From the NCBI GenBank assembly GCA_051208035.1, contig JBPJFZ010000007.1, positions 62,001-126,000 of the forward strand: DNA of 64,000 bases, written 5' to 3'. The notes under the pieces were generated by a model. It was not told the origin of the DNA. It did no database searches and was given only the letters and a program-made list of their open reading frames with translations. Positions 15,312 to 23,188 of the stretch are shown one piece after another (positions within the stretch are counted from its first letter, which is position 1; the number at the start of each line of letters is the position of its first letter). A program made the position numbers and the translations under genes. Source of the DNA: JACKOB01 sp024234575. Its GTDB lineage: Bacteria > Pseudomonadota > Gammaproteobacteria > Pseudomonadales > Oleiphilaceae.

Positions 15312-17800
15312 AACTGAGCAGAAGATCTTTCATTAAAAATAACGCTGTGGCGGCAACTGCTGCAGCCGCTGGCGTTTCCCTGCCAGCGTTGGGGTCTAAT
15401 CTGATTACCAAATCCCAGGATACATCGATAACCTGGGATAAGGCTCCTTGTCGCTTTTGTGGAACGGGTTGCAGTGTGCTGGTCGGAACACAGAAAGGGC
15501 GCGTTGTTGCGACCCAGGGTGATCCTGATGCGCCGGTAAATAAAGGCCTGAATTGCATCAAAGGCTATTTCCTTTCGAAGATAATGTATGGCCAGGATCG
15601 TCTGACCCAGCCATTACTTAGAATGACTGACGGTAAGTATGATAAAGAAGGTGAATTTACACCGGTTTCCTGGGATACCGCCTTCGATGTCATGGCAGAA
15701 AAATTCAAAAAAGCCTTAAAAGAGAAAGGCCCTACATCGGTTGGTATGTTTGGTTCCGGTCAGTGGACTGTTTGGGAAGGATATGCTGCAGCCAAACTAT
15801 ATAAAGCTGGTTTCCTCTCCAACAATATTGATCCAAATGCGCGTCACTGTATGGCCTCTGCTGTGGGTGGTTTTATGCGTACCTTCGGTATCGATGAGCC
15901 AATGGGCTGTTATGATGACCTCGAAAATGCCGATGCGTTTGTACTTTGGGGATCAAACATGGCCGAGATGCATCCCATTCTCTGGTCACGATTAACGGAT
16001 CGACGCTTGAGTTCGCCCCATGTAAAAGTTGCGGTTCTTTCAACTTTTGAGCATCGCTCATTTGAGTTGGCTGATAACCCAATGATATTTAAGCCGCAAA
16101 CTGACTTGGTCATTCTGAACTATATCGCCAATTACATCATTCAGAACAATGCGGTTAACAAAGATTTTGTTGCTAAACATACCCACTTCAAACTGGGCGA
16201 TACTGACATTGGTTATGGACTACGTCCGGAGCATCCGTTGCAAAAAGCCGCGAAGAATCCTGATAGTGGCAAGTCGACAGATATCACGTTTGAAGAATAC
16301 GCCAAATTCGTATCAACCTATACGCTAGATTACGCCCATGAAATGACGGGTGTACCAAAGGATAATCTGGAAGCGTTGGCCAAGCTTTATGCTGATCCCA
16401 AGATGAAAGTGGTTTCCTACTGGACCATGGGCTTTAACCAGCATACTCGCGGTGTGTGGGCTAATAACCTCGTTTACAATATTCACCTGTTGACCGGCAA
16501 AATTTCTGAGCCTGGCAATGGCCCGTTCTCACTTACCGGTCAGCCATCAGCTTGTGGTACCGCACGCGAAGTAGGTACTTTTGCTCATCGTTTGCCTGCC
16601 GACATGGTGGTCATGAATGAAAAGCACAGAGAAAAAGCAGAAAAAATCTGGAAACTACCTGAAGGTGCTATTCCACCAAAGCCTGGCTACCACGCTGTGT
16701 TACAAAATCGAATGCTGAAAGACGGCAAGCTGAACGCTTATTGGGTCATGTGTAACAACAACATGCAGACCGCACCGAACATGAACGAAGAGGGCTATCC
16801 TGGATATCGGAACCCAGATAACTTTATCGTCGTATCAGATCCTTACCCAACTGTAACAGCTCAGGCTGCTGATCTTATTCTGCCAACGGCAATGTGGGTA
16901 GAGAAAGAGGGCGCCTACGGTAATGCTGAGCGCCGTACTCAGTTTTGGTATCAGCAGGTGAAAGGTCCTGGTGAGTCCAAATCTGACTTGTGGCAGTTAA
17001 TGGAGTTCTCAAAGCGCTTCAAGGTTGAAGAAGTTTGGCCAGAAGAGTTGTTAGCTAAAAAGCCCGAATATCGAGGTAAGACTTTGTTCGATATTCTTTA
17101 TAAAAATGGCCAGGTTGATAAGTATCCATTAACCGAGGTTCCTGCAGACCGATTGAACGATGAGTCTAAAGATTTTGGCTTCTATGCGCAGAAAGGCTTA
17201 TTCGAAGAGTACGCGGAGTTTGGTCGCGGTAAAGCACATGATCTTGCTGACTTCGATGCTTATCATAAAGCGCGAGGAATGCGTTGGCCGGTAGTGGATG
17301 GTAAAGAAACTTTGTGGCGGTTCCGGGAGGGTTATGACCCTTATGTGCCTGCAGGCGAAGGTGTGCGCTTTTACGGTAAGCCTGATGGTAAGGCTTGGAT
17401 ATTCGCGTTGCCATACGAGCCTGCGGCCGAGTCTCCTGACGAAGAATACAACTTATGGTTAAGCACGGGTCGTGTACTTGAACATTGGCACAGTGGCTCT
17501 ATGACTCGTCGAGTTCCAGAATTGTATCGTGCTTTCCCTGATGCGGTGTTGTTCATGCATCCGGATGATGCGAAAGACCGAGGGTTGCGTCGTGGGGACG
17601 AGGTGAAAGTAGCGTCCCGTCGAGGCGAAGTCAGTACGCGTGTTGAGACACGTGGCCGGAACAAGCCACCTCGAGGCCTGGTATTTATGCCATTCTTCGA
17701 TGCAAAGCAATTGACCAATAAACTAACACTGGATGCAACGGACCCGTTGTCGAAGGAAACGGATTACAAGAAGTGTGCAGTGAAGGTATTTAAAGCCTAA
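15308..17800 (+). CDS. napA: Periplasmic nitrate reductase catalytic subunit NapA
   Basis: NapA reduces nitrate to nitrite in the periplasm, using bis-MGD molybdenum and one 4Fe-4S cluster. The 830-residue protein has a Tat signal (SRRSFIK at residues 4-10), cluster cysteines 48, 51, 55 and 83, and the Mo ligand Cys181 in NARHCMASAV. These are the E. coli positions. The C-terminal domain includes RVLEHWHSGSMTRR, typical of NapA. It is complete and has no anomalies. Electrons come from NapB and NapC, encoded downstream. Confidence 0.98.
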   Translation: MKLSRRSFIKNNAVAATAAAAGVSLPALGSNLITKSQDTSITWDKAPCRFCGTGCSVLVGTQKGRVVATQGDPDAPVNKGLNCIKGYFLSKIMYGQDRLTQPLLRMTDGKYDKEGEFTPVSWDTAFDVMAEKFKKALKEKGPTSVGMFGSGQWTVWEGYAAAKLYKAGFLSNNIDPNARHCMASAVGGFMRTFGIDEPMGCYDDLENADAFVLWGSNMAEMHPILWSRLTDRRLSSPHVKVAVLSTFEHRSFELADNPMIFKPQTDLVILNYIANYIIQNNAVNKDFVAKHTHFKLGDTDIGYGLRPEHPLQKAAKNPDSGKSTDITFEEYAKFVSTYTLDYAHEMTGVPKDNLEALAKLYADPKMKVVSYWTMGFNQHTRGVWANNLVYNIHLLTGKISEPGNGPFSLTGQPSACGTAREVGTFAHRLPADMVVMNEKHREKAEKIWKLPEGAIPPKPGYHAVLQNRMLKDGKLNAYWVMCNNNMQTAPNMNEEGYPGYRNPDNFIVVSDPYPTVTAQAADLILPTAMWVEKEGAYGNAERRTQFWYQQVKGPGESKSDLWQLMEFSKRFKVEEVWPEELLAKKPEYRGKTLFDILYKNGQVDKYPLTEVPADRLNDESKDFGFYAQKGLFEEYAEFGRGKAHDLADFDAYHKARGMRWPVVDGKETLWRFREGYDPYVPAGEGVRFYGKPDGKAWIFALPYEPAAESPDEEYNLWLSTGRVLEHWHSGSMTRRVPELYRAFPDAVLFMHPDDAKDRGLRRGDEVKVASRRGEVSTRVETRGRNKPPRGLVFMPFFDAKQLTNKLTLDATDPLSKETDYKKCAVKVFKA

Positions 17801-17806
17801 CGGTCT

Positions 17807-17827
17807 ATCTGACGGCTTGTGTCAGAT
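17807..17827 (+). other. Hairpin 1 between napA and napG
   Basis: A perfect 7-bp stem (ATCTGAC / GTCAGAT) with a 7-base loop starts 6 bases after the napA stop. It has no T run. Together with the next hairpin it could set relative mRNA levels of napA and the downstream genes. Confidence 0.45.
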
Positions 17828-17841
17828 TGAACCCAAAGTAG

Positions 17842-17871
17842 CGGGAAAAGGTGTTTGTATTCCTTTTCCCG
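17842..17871 (+). other. Hairpin 2 between napA and napG
   Basis: A perfect 10-bp stem (CGGGAAAAGG / CCTTTTCCCG) with a 10-base loop lies 15 bases before the napG ATG. It is followed by GG, not T residues, so it should not terminate by itself. It could shield the 3' end of napA mRNA or slow loading of ribosomes on napG. Confidence 0.5.
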
Positions 17872-17886
17872 GGGTGGGTAGAAGTC

Positions 17887-18690
17887 ATGGCAGATAAGAG
17901 AAATACAGCGCCCCCAGAGCGGGAGCCTGTTGGTAAAAGCAGGCGGCAGTTTATTCAGGACACAGGGCATGCGCTCTGTGGAGTGGGTTTGGTGGGTGTA
18001 GGTTTAGGGTTGTATGGTGAACAAAGCCTTGCACACGCCCCAGACGTGCTGAGACCTCCCGGTGCATTGCCTGAGCGGGACTTTTTAGCTGCCTGCGTTC
18101 GGTGTGGGTTGTGCGTAGAGGATTGCCCTTACGATACACTGAAGCTGGCGCGGATATTTGAGCCGGTAACAACGGGAACGCCATATTTCAATGCGCGAAA
18201 AGTGCCTTGTGAAATGTGTGAGGACATTCCTTGTGTTGCCGCCTGTCCAACGGGGGCGCTGGATAAAAGTTTAGAAGATGTCGATGAGTCGCGCATGGGG
18301 TTAGCTGTGCTGATTGATCGTGAGAATTGTTTGAATATGCAAGGGCTGCGATGCGATGTTTGTTACCGTGTCTGCCCGTTGATAGATAAGGCAATTACCC
18401 TCGATATGCTGCGAAATACCCGAACGGGGTTTCACGCAATATTTGAGCCGGTTGTGCACTCTGATGCGTGTACCGGATGTGGTAAATGCGAGCATGCCTG
18501 TGTACTGGAAGAGGCCGCAATTAAAGTGCTTCCGAGGTCATTAGCCAAGGGTGAATTAGGAAAACACTATCGCTGGGGCTGGGTAGAAAAAGAGGAGGCT
18601 GGCGGTTCTTTGCTGCAGGGCATTGGGGATGCACCGGACCGATTACCGGCCGATAGTATTTTCAAAGACCTGAACGGAGGGAAACCGTGA
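17887..18690 (+). CDS. napG: Quinol dehydrogenase ferredoxin subunit NapG
   Basis: NapG is a periplasmic protein with four 4Fe-4S clusters that forms a quinol dehydrogenase with NapH. The product from the ATG at 17887 has 267 residues and a Tat signal (SRRQFIQ near residue 19). Cluster motifs are CVRCGLCVEDC, CEMCEDIPCVAAC, CDVCYRVCP and CTGCGKCEHAC. The frame is open upstream to a GTG at 17851, inside the hairpin, which is unlikely to be the start. The stop overlaps the napH start. Confidence 0.95.
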   Translation: MADKRNTAPPEREPVGKSRRQFIQDTGHALCGVGLVGVGLGLYGEQSLAHAPDVLRPPGALPERDFLAACVRCGLCVEDCPYDTLKLARIFEPVTTGTPYFNARKVPCEMCEDIPCVAACPTGALDKSLEDVDESRMGLAVLIDRENCLNMQGLRCDVCYRVCPLIDKAITLDMLRNTRTGFHAIFEPVVHSDACTGCGKCEHACVLEEAAIKVLPRSLAKGELGKHYRWGWVEKEEAGGSLLQGIGDAPDRLPADSIFKDLNGGKP

Positions 18691-19571
18691 TGGCCGCGAA
18701 AAGTCTACCAGGGTTGCGCCGTCCCGGCAGTGAAGCAAAAGAAGTGAAAGGATTTTGGCAGGCAAATCGCTGGTTGATACTGCGTCGTCTGTCACAGGTA
18801 ATAGTTCTGGGGCTATTTTTACTAGGACCGTTGGCGGGAATTTGGATACTGAAAGGAAATTTAAGTGCCAGCATGGTACTTGATACCGTGCCGTTAGCTG
18901 ATCCGTTTATTGTTATGCAGTCGGTTCTGGCCGGGCATTTCCCCGAATTATCTGTGCTGCTGGGTGCAGGTATAATCACGGTGTTTTATGCCGTGCTCGG
19001 AGGCAGAGTATTTTGTTCTTGGGTCTGCCCGGTTAATCCGGTAACTGACCTGGCAGGAGCGCTCAGGCGATGGCTGGATATCAAGAAGTCAAGTCGACTT
19101 AATAAGTCTATGCGTTGGTGGTTGCTGGCTCTGGCTTGGCTGTTGCCCTTGATAACGGGCTATGTTGTTTGGGAGTTGGTAAACCCAGTTTCAATTTTGC
19201 ATCGTGGCATTCTGTTCGGAATGGGATGGGGCTGGATAGTAATTTTGGGGATATTTTTGTTCGACCTGTTTGTCAGTCGCCGCGGCTGGTGTGGGCATCT
19301 GTGTCCTATGGGGGCCTGTTTTACTCTGATCGGCTCTGCGAGCACCGTTAGGGTAAGTGCAGCAAACAGAGAGAACTGTAATGATTGTATGGACTGTTTT
19401 GCCGTTTGCCCGGAACCGCAAGTGATAAAGCCGGCGCTAAAAGGACAGAGTAATGGTATTGGCCCCGTAATATTGGCGGCTGATTGCACTAATTGTGGGC
19501 GTTGCATCGATGTATGTGCGCAGGATGTTTTTAAGTTTGGTACTCGTTTTGCCAACAAGGCGGAGAAATAA
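18690..19571 (+). CDS. napH: Quinol dehydrogenase membrane subunit NapH
   Basis: NapH is the inner-membrane partner of NapG and takes electrons from ubiquinol. The 293-residue protein has four hydrophobic helices, the paired CX3CP motifs (CSWVCPVNP and CGHLCPMGA) that face the cytoplasm in this family, and two C-terminal 4Fe-4S motifs (CNDCMDCFAVC and CTNCGRCIDVC). The ATG at 18690 follows GGAGGG by 8 bases and overlaps the napG TGA; a GTG one codon earlier is also in frame. Confidence 0.95.
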   Translation: MAAKSLPGLRRPGSEAKEVKGFWQANRWLILRRLSQVIVLGLFLLGPLAGIWILKGNLSASMVLDTVPLADPFIVMQSVLAGHFPELSVLLGAGIITVFYAVLGGRVFCSWVCPVNPVTDLAGALRRWLDIKKSSRLNKSMRWWLLALAWLLPLITGYVVWELVNPVSILHRGILFGMGWGWIVILGIFLFDLFVSRRGWCGHLCPMGACFTLIGSASTVRVSAANRENCNDCMDCFAVCPEPQVIKPALKGQSNGIGPVILAADCTNCGRCIDVCAQDVFKFGTRFANKAEK

Positions 19572-19573
19572 AG

Positions 19574-20029
19574 ATGAAAAATCTAAAATCCCTTGTACTC
19601 GTCGGGTGGGCCGTTGCATTGACGGCATCTATGCAGGTTTCTGCTGAAATCGGTGGCGTACAATCGCTGCGGGGAGCAGAGGAACTGGACAGTAATAATG
19701 CGGCGGAGGAAATGAAACGAATTCCCCGTGACAGAGCAACGTTTGAGCGTGACTATCTGCATCAACCGCCACTGATACCGCATCAGGTGCGTGGTTATCA
19801 GGTCGACTTGAACAGTAATAAGTGCTTGTCCTGCCATAGCTGGACAAACTATAAAACCTCAGGCGCAACCAAAGTTAGTTTGACCCACTTTGATACGAGA
19901 GATGGGCAGCAATTGTCAGATGTCTCACCGCGCAGATATTTCTGCATGCAGTGTCACGTGCCCCAGGCCGATGCAAAGCCATTGGTGGACAATTCCTTTA
20001 AATCCGTTGACGCTCTAAGTGCTGACTAA
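19574..20029 (+). CDS. napB: Diheme cytochrome subunit NapB
   Basis: NapB is the periplasmic diheme c-type cytochrome that passes electrons to NapA. The 151-residue protein has a Sec signal peptide ending near MQVSA and two heme sites, CLSCH (Cys84) and CMQCH (Cys124). Conserved PPLIPH precedes the first heme. It starts 2 bases after the napH stop and is clearly in the same transcript. Confidence 0.96.
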   Translation: MKNLKSLVLVGWAVALTASMQVSAEIGGVQSLRGAEELDSNNAAEEMKRIPRDRATFERDYLHQPPLIPHQVRGYQVDLNSNKCLSCHSWTNYKTSGATKVSLTHFDTRDGQQLSDVSPRRYFCMQCHVPQADAKPLVDNSFKSVDALSAD

Positions 20030-20071
20030 GCGACATAACAGCGTAATTGTTTGGATAGTGGGAGACTAAGT

Positions 20072-20671
20072 ATGGCCAGGCAAAAAAAGGGCTTTTTGAC
20101 CCGTTACAAAGATATGCTGCTAAGTCCGAGCAGTGTTGCGATGGGTTTAATATTAGGTATTGGATTTGTCGCGGGTATTGTATTTTGGGGCGGATTTAAC
20201 ACTGGTTTAGAAATAACCAACACGGAAGAGTTTTGCATTGGTTGCCATGAAATGGAAAACAACGTGTATCAAGAATACAAATCGACCATACATTACAGCA
20301 ATAGGTCAGGGGTGAGAGCAACGTGCCCTGATTGCCACGTACCAAAAGACTGGACGCACAAGATTGTGCGAAAGATTCAGGCCAGTCAGGAAGTCTGGGG
20401 TAAGCTGACAGGTTATATAAATACGCGTGAAAAGTTTGTTGAGCACCGAAAAGAAATGGCGTTGCGTGAGTGGCAACGAATGAAAGAAAGTGATTCGAGA
20501 GAGTGCCGAAACTGCCACGATTTTGAATACATGGATTTCAGTGAGCAGGGTAAACGATCAGTGAAGATGCACTCAACGGCGCTCGCTTCAGGTGAAAAGA
20601 CCTGTATAGATTGCCACAAGGGTATCGCCCACGAACTGCCTGATATGGAAGGCGTTGAAGGCTGGCATTAA
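20072..20671 (+). CDS. napC: Tetraheme quinol dehydrogenase NapC
   Basis: NapC is a membrane-anchored tetraheme cytochrome of the NapC/NirT family that oxidises quinol and feeds NapB. The 199-residue protein has one N-terminal membrane helix (about residues 20-42) and four heme sites: CIGCH (55), CPDCH (85), CRNCH (145) and CIDCH (178). The ATG at 20072 is used; the frame extends to a TTG at 20051 but GGGAG lies at a suitable distance from the ATG. Confidence 0.96.
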   Translation: MARQKKGFLTRYKDMLLSPSSVAMGLILGIGFVAGIVFWGGFNTGLEITNTEEFCIGCHEMENNVYQEYKSTIHYSNRSGVRATCPDCHVPKDWTHKIVRKIQASQEVWGKLTGYINTREKFVEHRKEMALREWQRMKESDSRECRNCHDFEYMDFSEQGKRSVKMHSTALASGEKTCIDCHKGIAHELPDMEGVEGWH

Positions 20672-20706
20672 GCTACAATGTTGCAATCGTTAATAAGGAG
20701 TAGAAC

Positions 20707-20844
20707 ATGAGTCCTTTAGAGTCGATGATCTGGAGTATTCTCGGTTATGCCGCAATGCCTGTGATTTTTATAGTAGGTTTTGCCATCACGGTCGTGGTGA
20801 CCTGCTTTTTATTGGAAACCACAGGCAACGGGCTGGAAGACTGA
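20707..20844 (+). CDS. 45-residue single-helix membrane protein of the nap operon, TIGR02808-like
   Basis: A short gene with a strong ribosome binding site (AAGGAG, 6 bases before the ATG) 35 bases after napC. The product begins MSPLESMIWSILGYAAMPV and continues into one hydrophobic helix (about residues 16-37), ending ETTGNGLED. I recall a family called TIGR02808, a membrane protein of about 46 residues found beside nap genes in Vibrio and Photobacterium, and the start, length and setting agree. It takes the place where other bacteria have NapE. Its function is unknown; a small subunit of the NapC or NapGH complex is a guess. Confidence 0.8.
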   Translation: MSPLESMIWSILGYAAMPVIFIVGFAITVVVTCFLLETTGNGLED

Positions 20845-20953
20845 CCAATTCATCAGTACCTGACTTATTCCGTCAGGTCGTTGGCGCATTGTTTAAGTCG
20901 TAAGGTTAGAGTTGATTTTGCGTATAAAACCGGTAATAAAAACTCGTTAGAAT

Positions 20954-20985
20954 AAAAAAGGGCGCTTGATATGCGCCCTTTTCTT
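20954..20985. terminator. Bidirectional intrinsic terminator between the nap operon and trxA
   Basis: A 10-bp perfect stem (AAAAGGGCGC / GCGCCCTTTT) with a 7-base loop, with A/T tracts on both sides, lies between two converging transcripts. It can end the nap transcript on the + strand and trxA on the - strand. Confidence 0.85.
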
Positions 20986-21006
20986 AATAAAGCAGTTCTG
21001 AAAGTA

Positions 21007-21333
21007 TCAGATATTGCTGTCCAAAAACGCTGTAAGTTGTGACTTTGACAGTGCGCCGACCTTTGTCGCGTCAACGCTGCCGTTTTTAAACAGCATTAGT
21101 GTTGGGATGCCACGAATATTGAATTTAGGAGGAGTCTGCTCATTTTCATCAATGTTTAATTTGCAGATTTTAAGTTTACCCGCGTATTCGTCGGCAATCT
21201 CTTCCAGAACCGGAGCGATCATTTTACAAGGACCGCACCATTCTGCCCAATAGTCGACTAGAACAGGCCCTTCTGCTTTTAACACTTCACTTTCAAAGCT
21301 GTCGTCGGTGACATTGAAGATTTTATCGCTCAT
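21007..21333 (-). CDS. trxA: Thioredoxin 1
   Basis: A cytoplasmic disulfide reductase of 108 residues with the active site WCGPCK (Cys33 and Cys36) and the cis-proline in RGIPTLMLF. Length and sequence are standard for TrxA. It is divergent from ppx; the intervening 275 bases should hold both promoters. The trxA-ppx neighbourhood is shared with Pseudomonas, where rho usually follows; rho is not here. Confidence 0.95.
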   Translation of the reverse strand: MSDKIFNVTDDSFESEVLKAEGPVLVDYWAEWCGPCKMIAPVLEEIADEYAGKLKICKLNIDENEQTPPKFNIRGIPTLMLFKNGSVDATKVGALSKSQLTAFLDSNI

Positions 21334-21608
21334 TGCAATTTCCTGATTTTGGTTAATAGTGATGACTTAAATCTCGGATATGATAGTCGCTCGCTGATTA
21401 AAGTGTTAGCTTCGCAAGCAGTATGATAGGTCTATCATAACAGGTTTTAATTTTTTGGATACGATGACGGGGTTTTGCTCTCAATGAAGCCCGCAGAAAT
21501 TTTATCCTGTGGGATTCGCGTGCTGGGTACCTTCGGGCCGCCAAATCGCATATCATGCCAAAGATCTCTCATAACATTATGAGGCCGTAGACGAGGAATT
21601 CAAGGCAC

Positions 21609-23171
21609 GTGCTTTTAGATCAGAATGTAAGCCAATCCGAAGACGGTGTACCTGAGACGTTGGTACCTGAAAAAATCGCTGCTATAGACCTGGGGTCAAA
21701 TAGCTTTCATATCGTTATTGCCCGATTGGTGCATGGTGAAATTCGTGTGCTTGAAAAAATGGGCGAAAAGGTTCAGCTGGGCGCAGGGCTTGATGACACG
21801 GGCAGAATCAGCGAAGAGGCACAAGAAAGGGCGTTAGCCTGTCTGGGCCGCTTTGCGCAAATGATCAAAGGCATGCCTGCGGGTTCGGTACGTGTAGTGG
21901 GTACTAATGCGCTGCGTGCCGCTAAAAATGCCCGCCAGTTCACGAATAAAGCAGCCCAGACTCTGGGTATTCCTATTGAGATAATAGCCGGCCGAGAGGA
22001 AGCTCGACTCATATACCTGGGAGTTTCTCATACACTTTCAGATGATCAGGGTAAGCGGCTGGTCATTGATATCGGTGGTGGTAGCACCGAATGTATAATT
22101 GGCGAGCGGTTCGAAGCACGAGAGCTCGAAAGTCTTTACATGGGATGTGTGTCTTATCGCAACAGATTCTTTGCCTCGGGCGATATCACCCGCGTTGCTT
22201 TTGATAAAGCGGTTACCGCCGCTTCTTTAGAGATTCTAAGCATCCGGGAAGCCTACTTGCGCAGTGGCTGGCAGGATGCTGTCGGCTCGTCCGGCTCAGT
22301 TAAAGCAATTGCCAATGTGCTGAGCCACACCGGAATTGTTGCCGAAGGCATTACCTGGCAGGGCTTAAAAGAGCTGCGTGAGCGCGTAATTGATGCAGGC
22401 CACGTAGACAAGCTTGAGCCTCTGGGGGTACGCAAAGATAGAGCCAGCGTTTTTGTTCCCGGGCTTGCCATACTGTACGCCGCGTTCGAGGTGTTAGGCA
22501 TCGATGTGATGGAATATTCAGACGGTGCACTTCGCGAGGGTGTGCTTTATGACATGGTAGGTCGTATACAGCATGAAGACGTGCGTGAACGCACCATCGT
22601 CGCACTCGCTGAACGTTACCACGTTGACCAGACGCATGCACAGTCCATTGAGCGTTGCGTCATGTTGCTGTACCGTGAGGTGAGGAAGAGCTGGGGCTTG
22701 ATTGCGCCATTTTACGCTGAGTTACTCCGCTGGGCAGCGAGAATTCATGAAATCGGACTGACCATTTCGCACTCACAATATCATAAGCACGGCGCTTATT
22801 TGCTTGAATACTCAGATTTGCCCGGGTTCAGCAAACAAGTGCAAAAAGCTTTGGCAGTGCTGGTGCGATGTCACCGGAGGAAGATCTCGCCACTTGTTTT
22901 CGAAGGCTATTCTGAAGAAGAGTTAGAGCCATTATTGCGTTTATGCGTATTACTGCGGCTGGCGGTTATTCTTCAGCATGGTCGTGTTGGTGAAATTCCT
23001 GAGTCTTTGAAGCTTCGGGCAGAAAAGCGAACCGTTGACATTCATTTTGATGAGCAATGGCTGCAGGCGCACCCGTTAACGCTGGCTGATCTTGCCGCCG
23101 AAGCTGAATACTTGCTTAAAATGGGTGTTACCCTACAGATCAATCCGCAAACCAGCAACACGCCCTCATAG
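21609..23171 (+). CDS. ppx: Exopolyphosphatase Ppx
   Basis: Ppx releases phosphate from the end of inorganic polyphosphate and may also hydrolyse pppGpp. The 520-residue protein has the Ppx/GppA ATPase-like fold with AAIDLGSNSFHIVIA near residue 25, DIGGGSTECI, and a C-terminal HD-like helical domain with RWAARIHEIGL and YHKHGAYLLE. Length fits the long gammaproteobacterial form. It starts with GTG at 21609. Its end converges on the ABC-F gene 17 bases away; no strong terminator is visible between them. Confidence 0.94.
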   Translation: MLLDQNVSQSEDGVPETLVPEKIAAIDLGSNSFHIVIARLVHGEIRVLEKMGEKVQLGAGLDDTGRISEEAQERALACLGRFAQMIKGMPAGSVRVVGTNALRAAKNARQFTNKAAQTLGIPIEIIAGREEARLIYLGVSHTLSDDQGKRLVIDIGGGSTECIIGERFEARELESLYMGCVSYRNRFFASGDITRVAFDKAVTAASLEILSIREAYLRSGWQDAVGSSGSVKAIANVLSHTGIVAEGITWQGLKELRERVIDAGHVDKLEPLGVRKDRASVFVPGLAILYAAFEVLGIDVMEYSDGALREGVLYDMVGRIQHEDVRERTIVALAERYHVDQTHAQSIERCVMLLYREVRKSWGLIAPFYAELLRWAARIHEIGLTISHSQYHKHGAYLLEYSDLPGFSKQVQKALAVLVRCHRRKISPLVFEGYSEEELEPLLRLCVLLRLAVILQHGRVGEIPESLKLRAEKRTVDIHFDEQWLQAHPLTLADLAAEAEYLLKMGVTLQINPQTSNTPS

Positions 23172-23188
23172 GGCGCGTTGTTCGCGCT

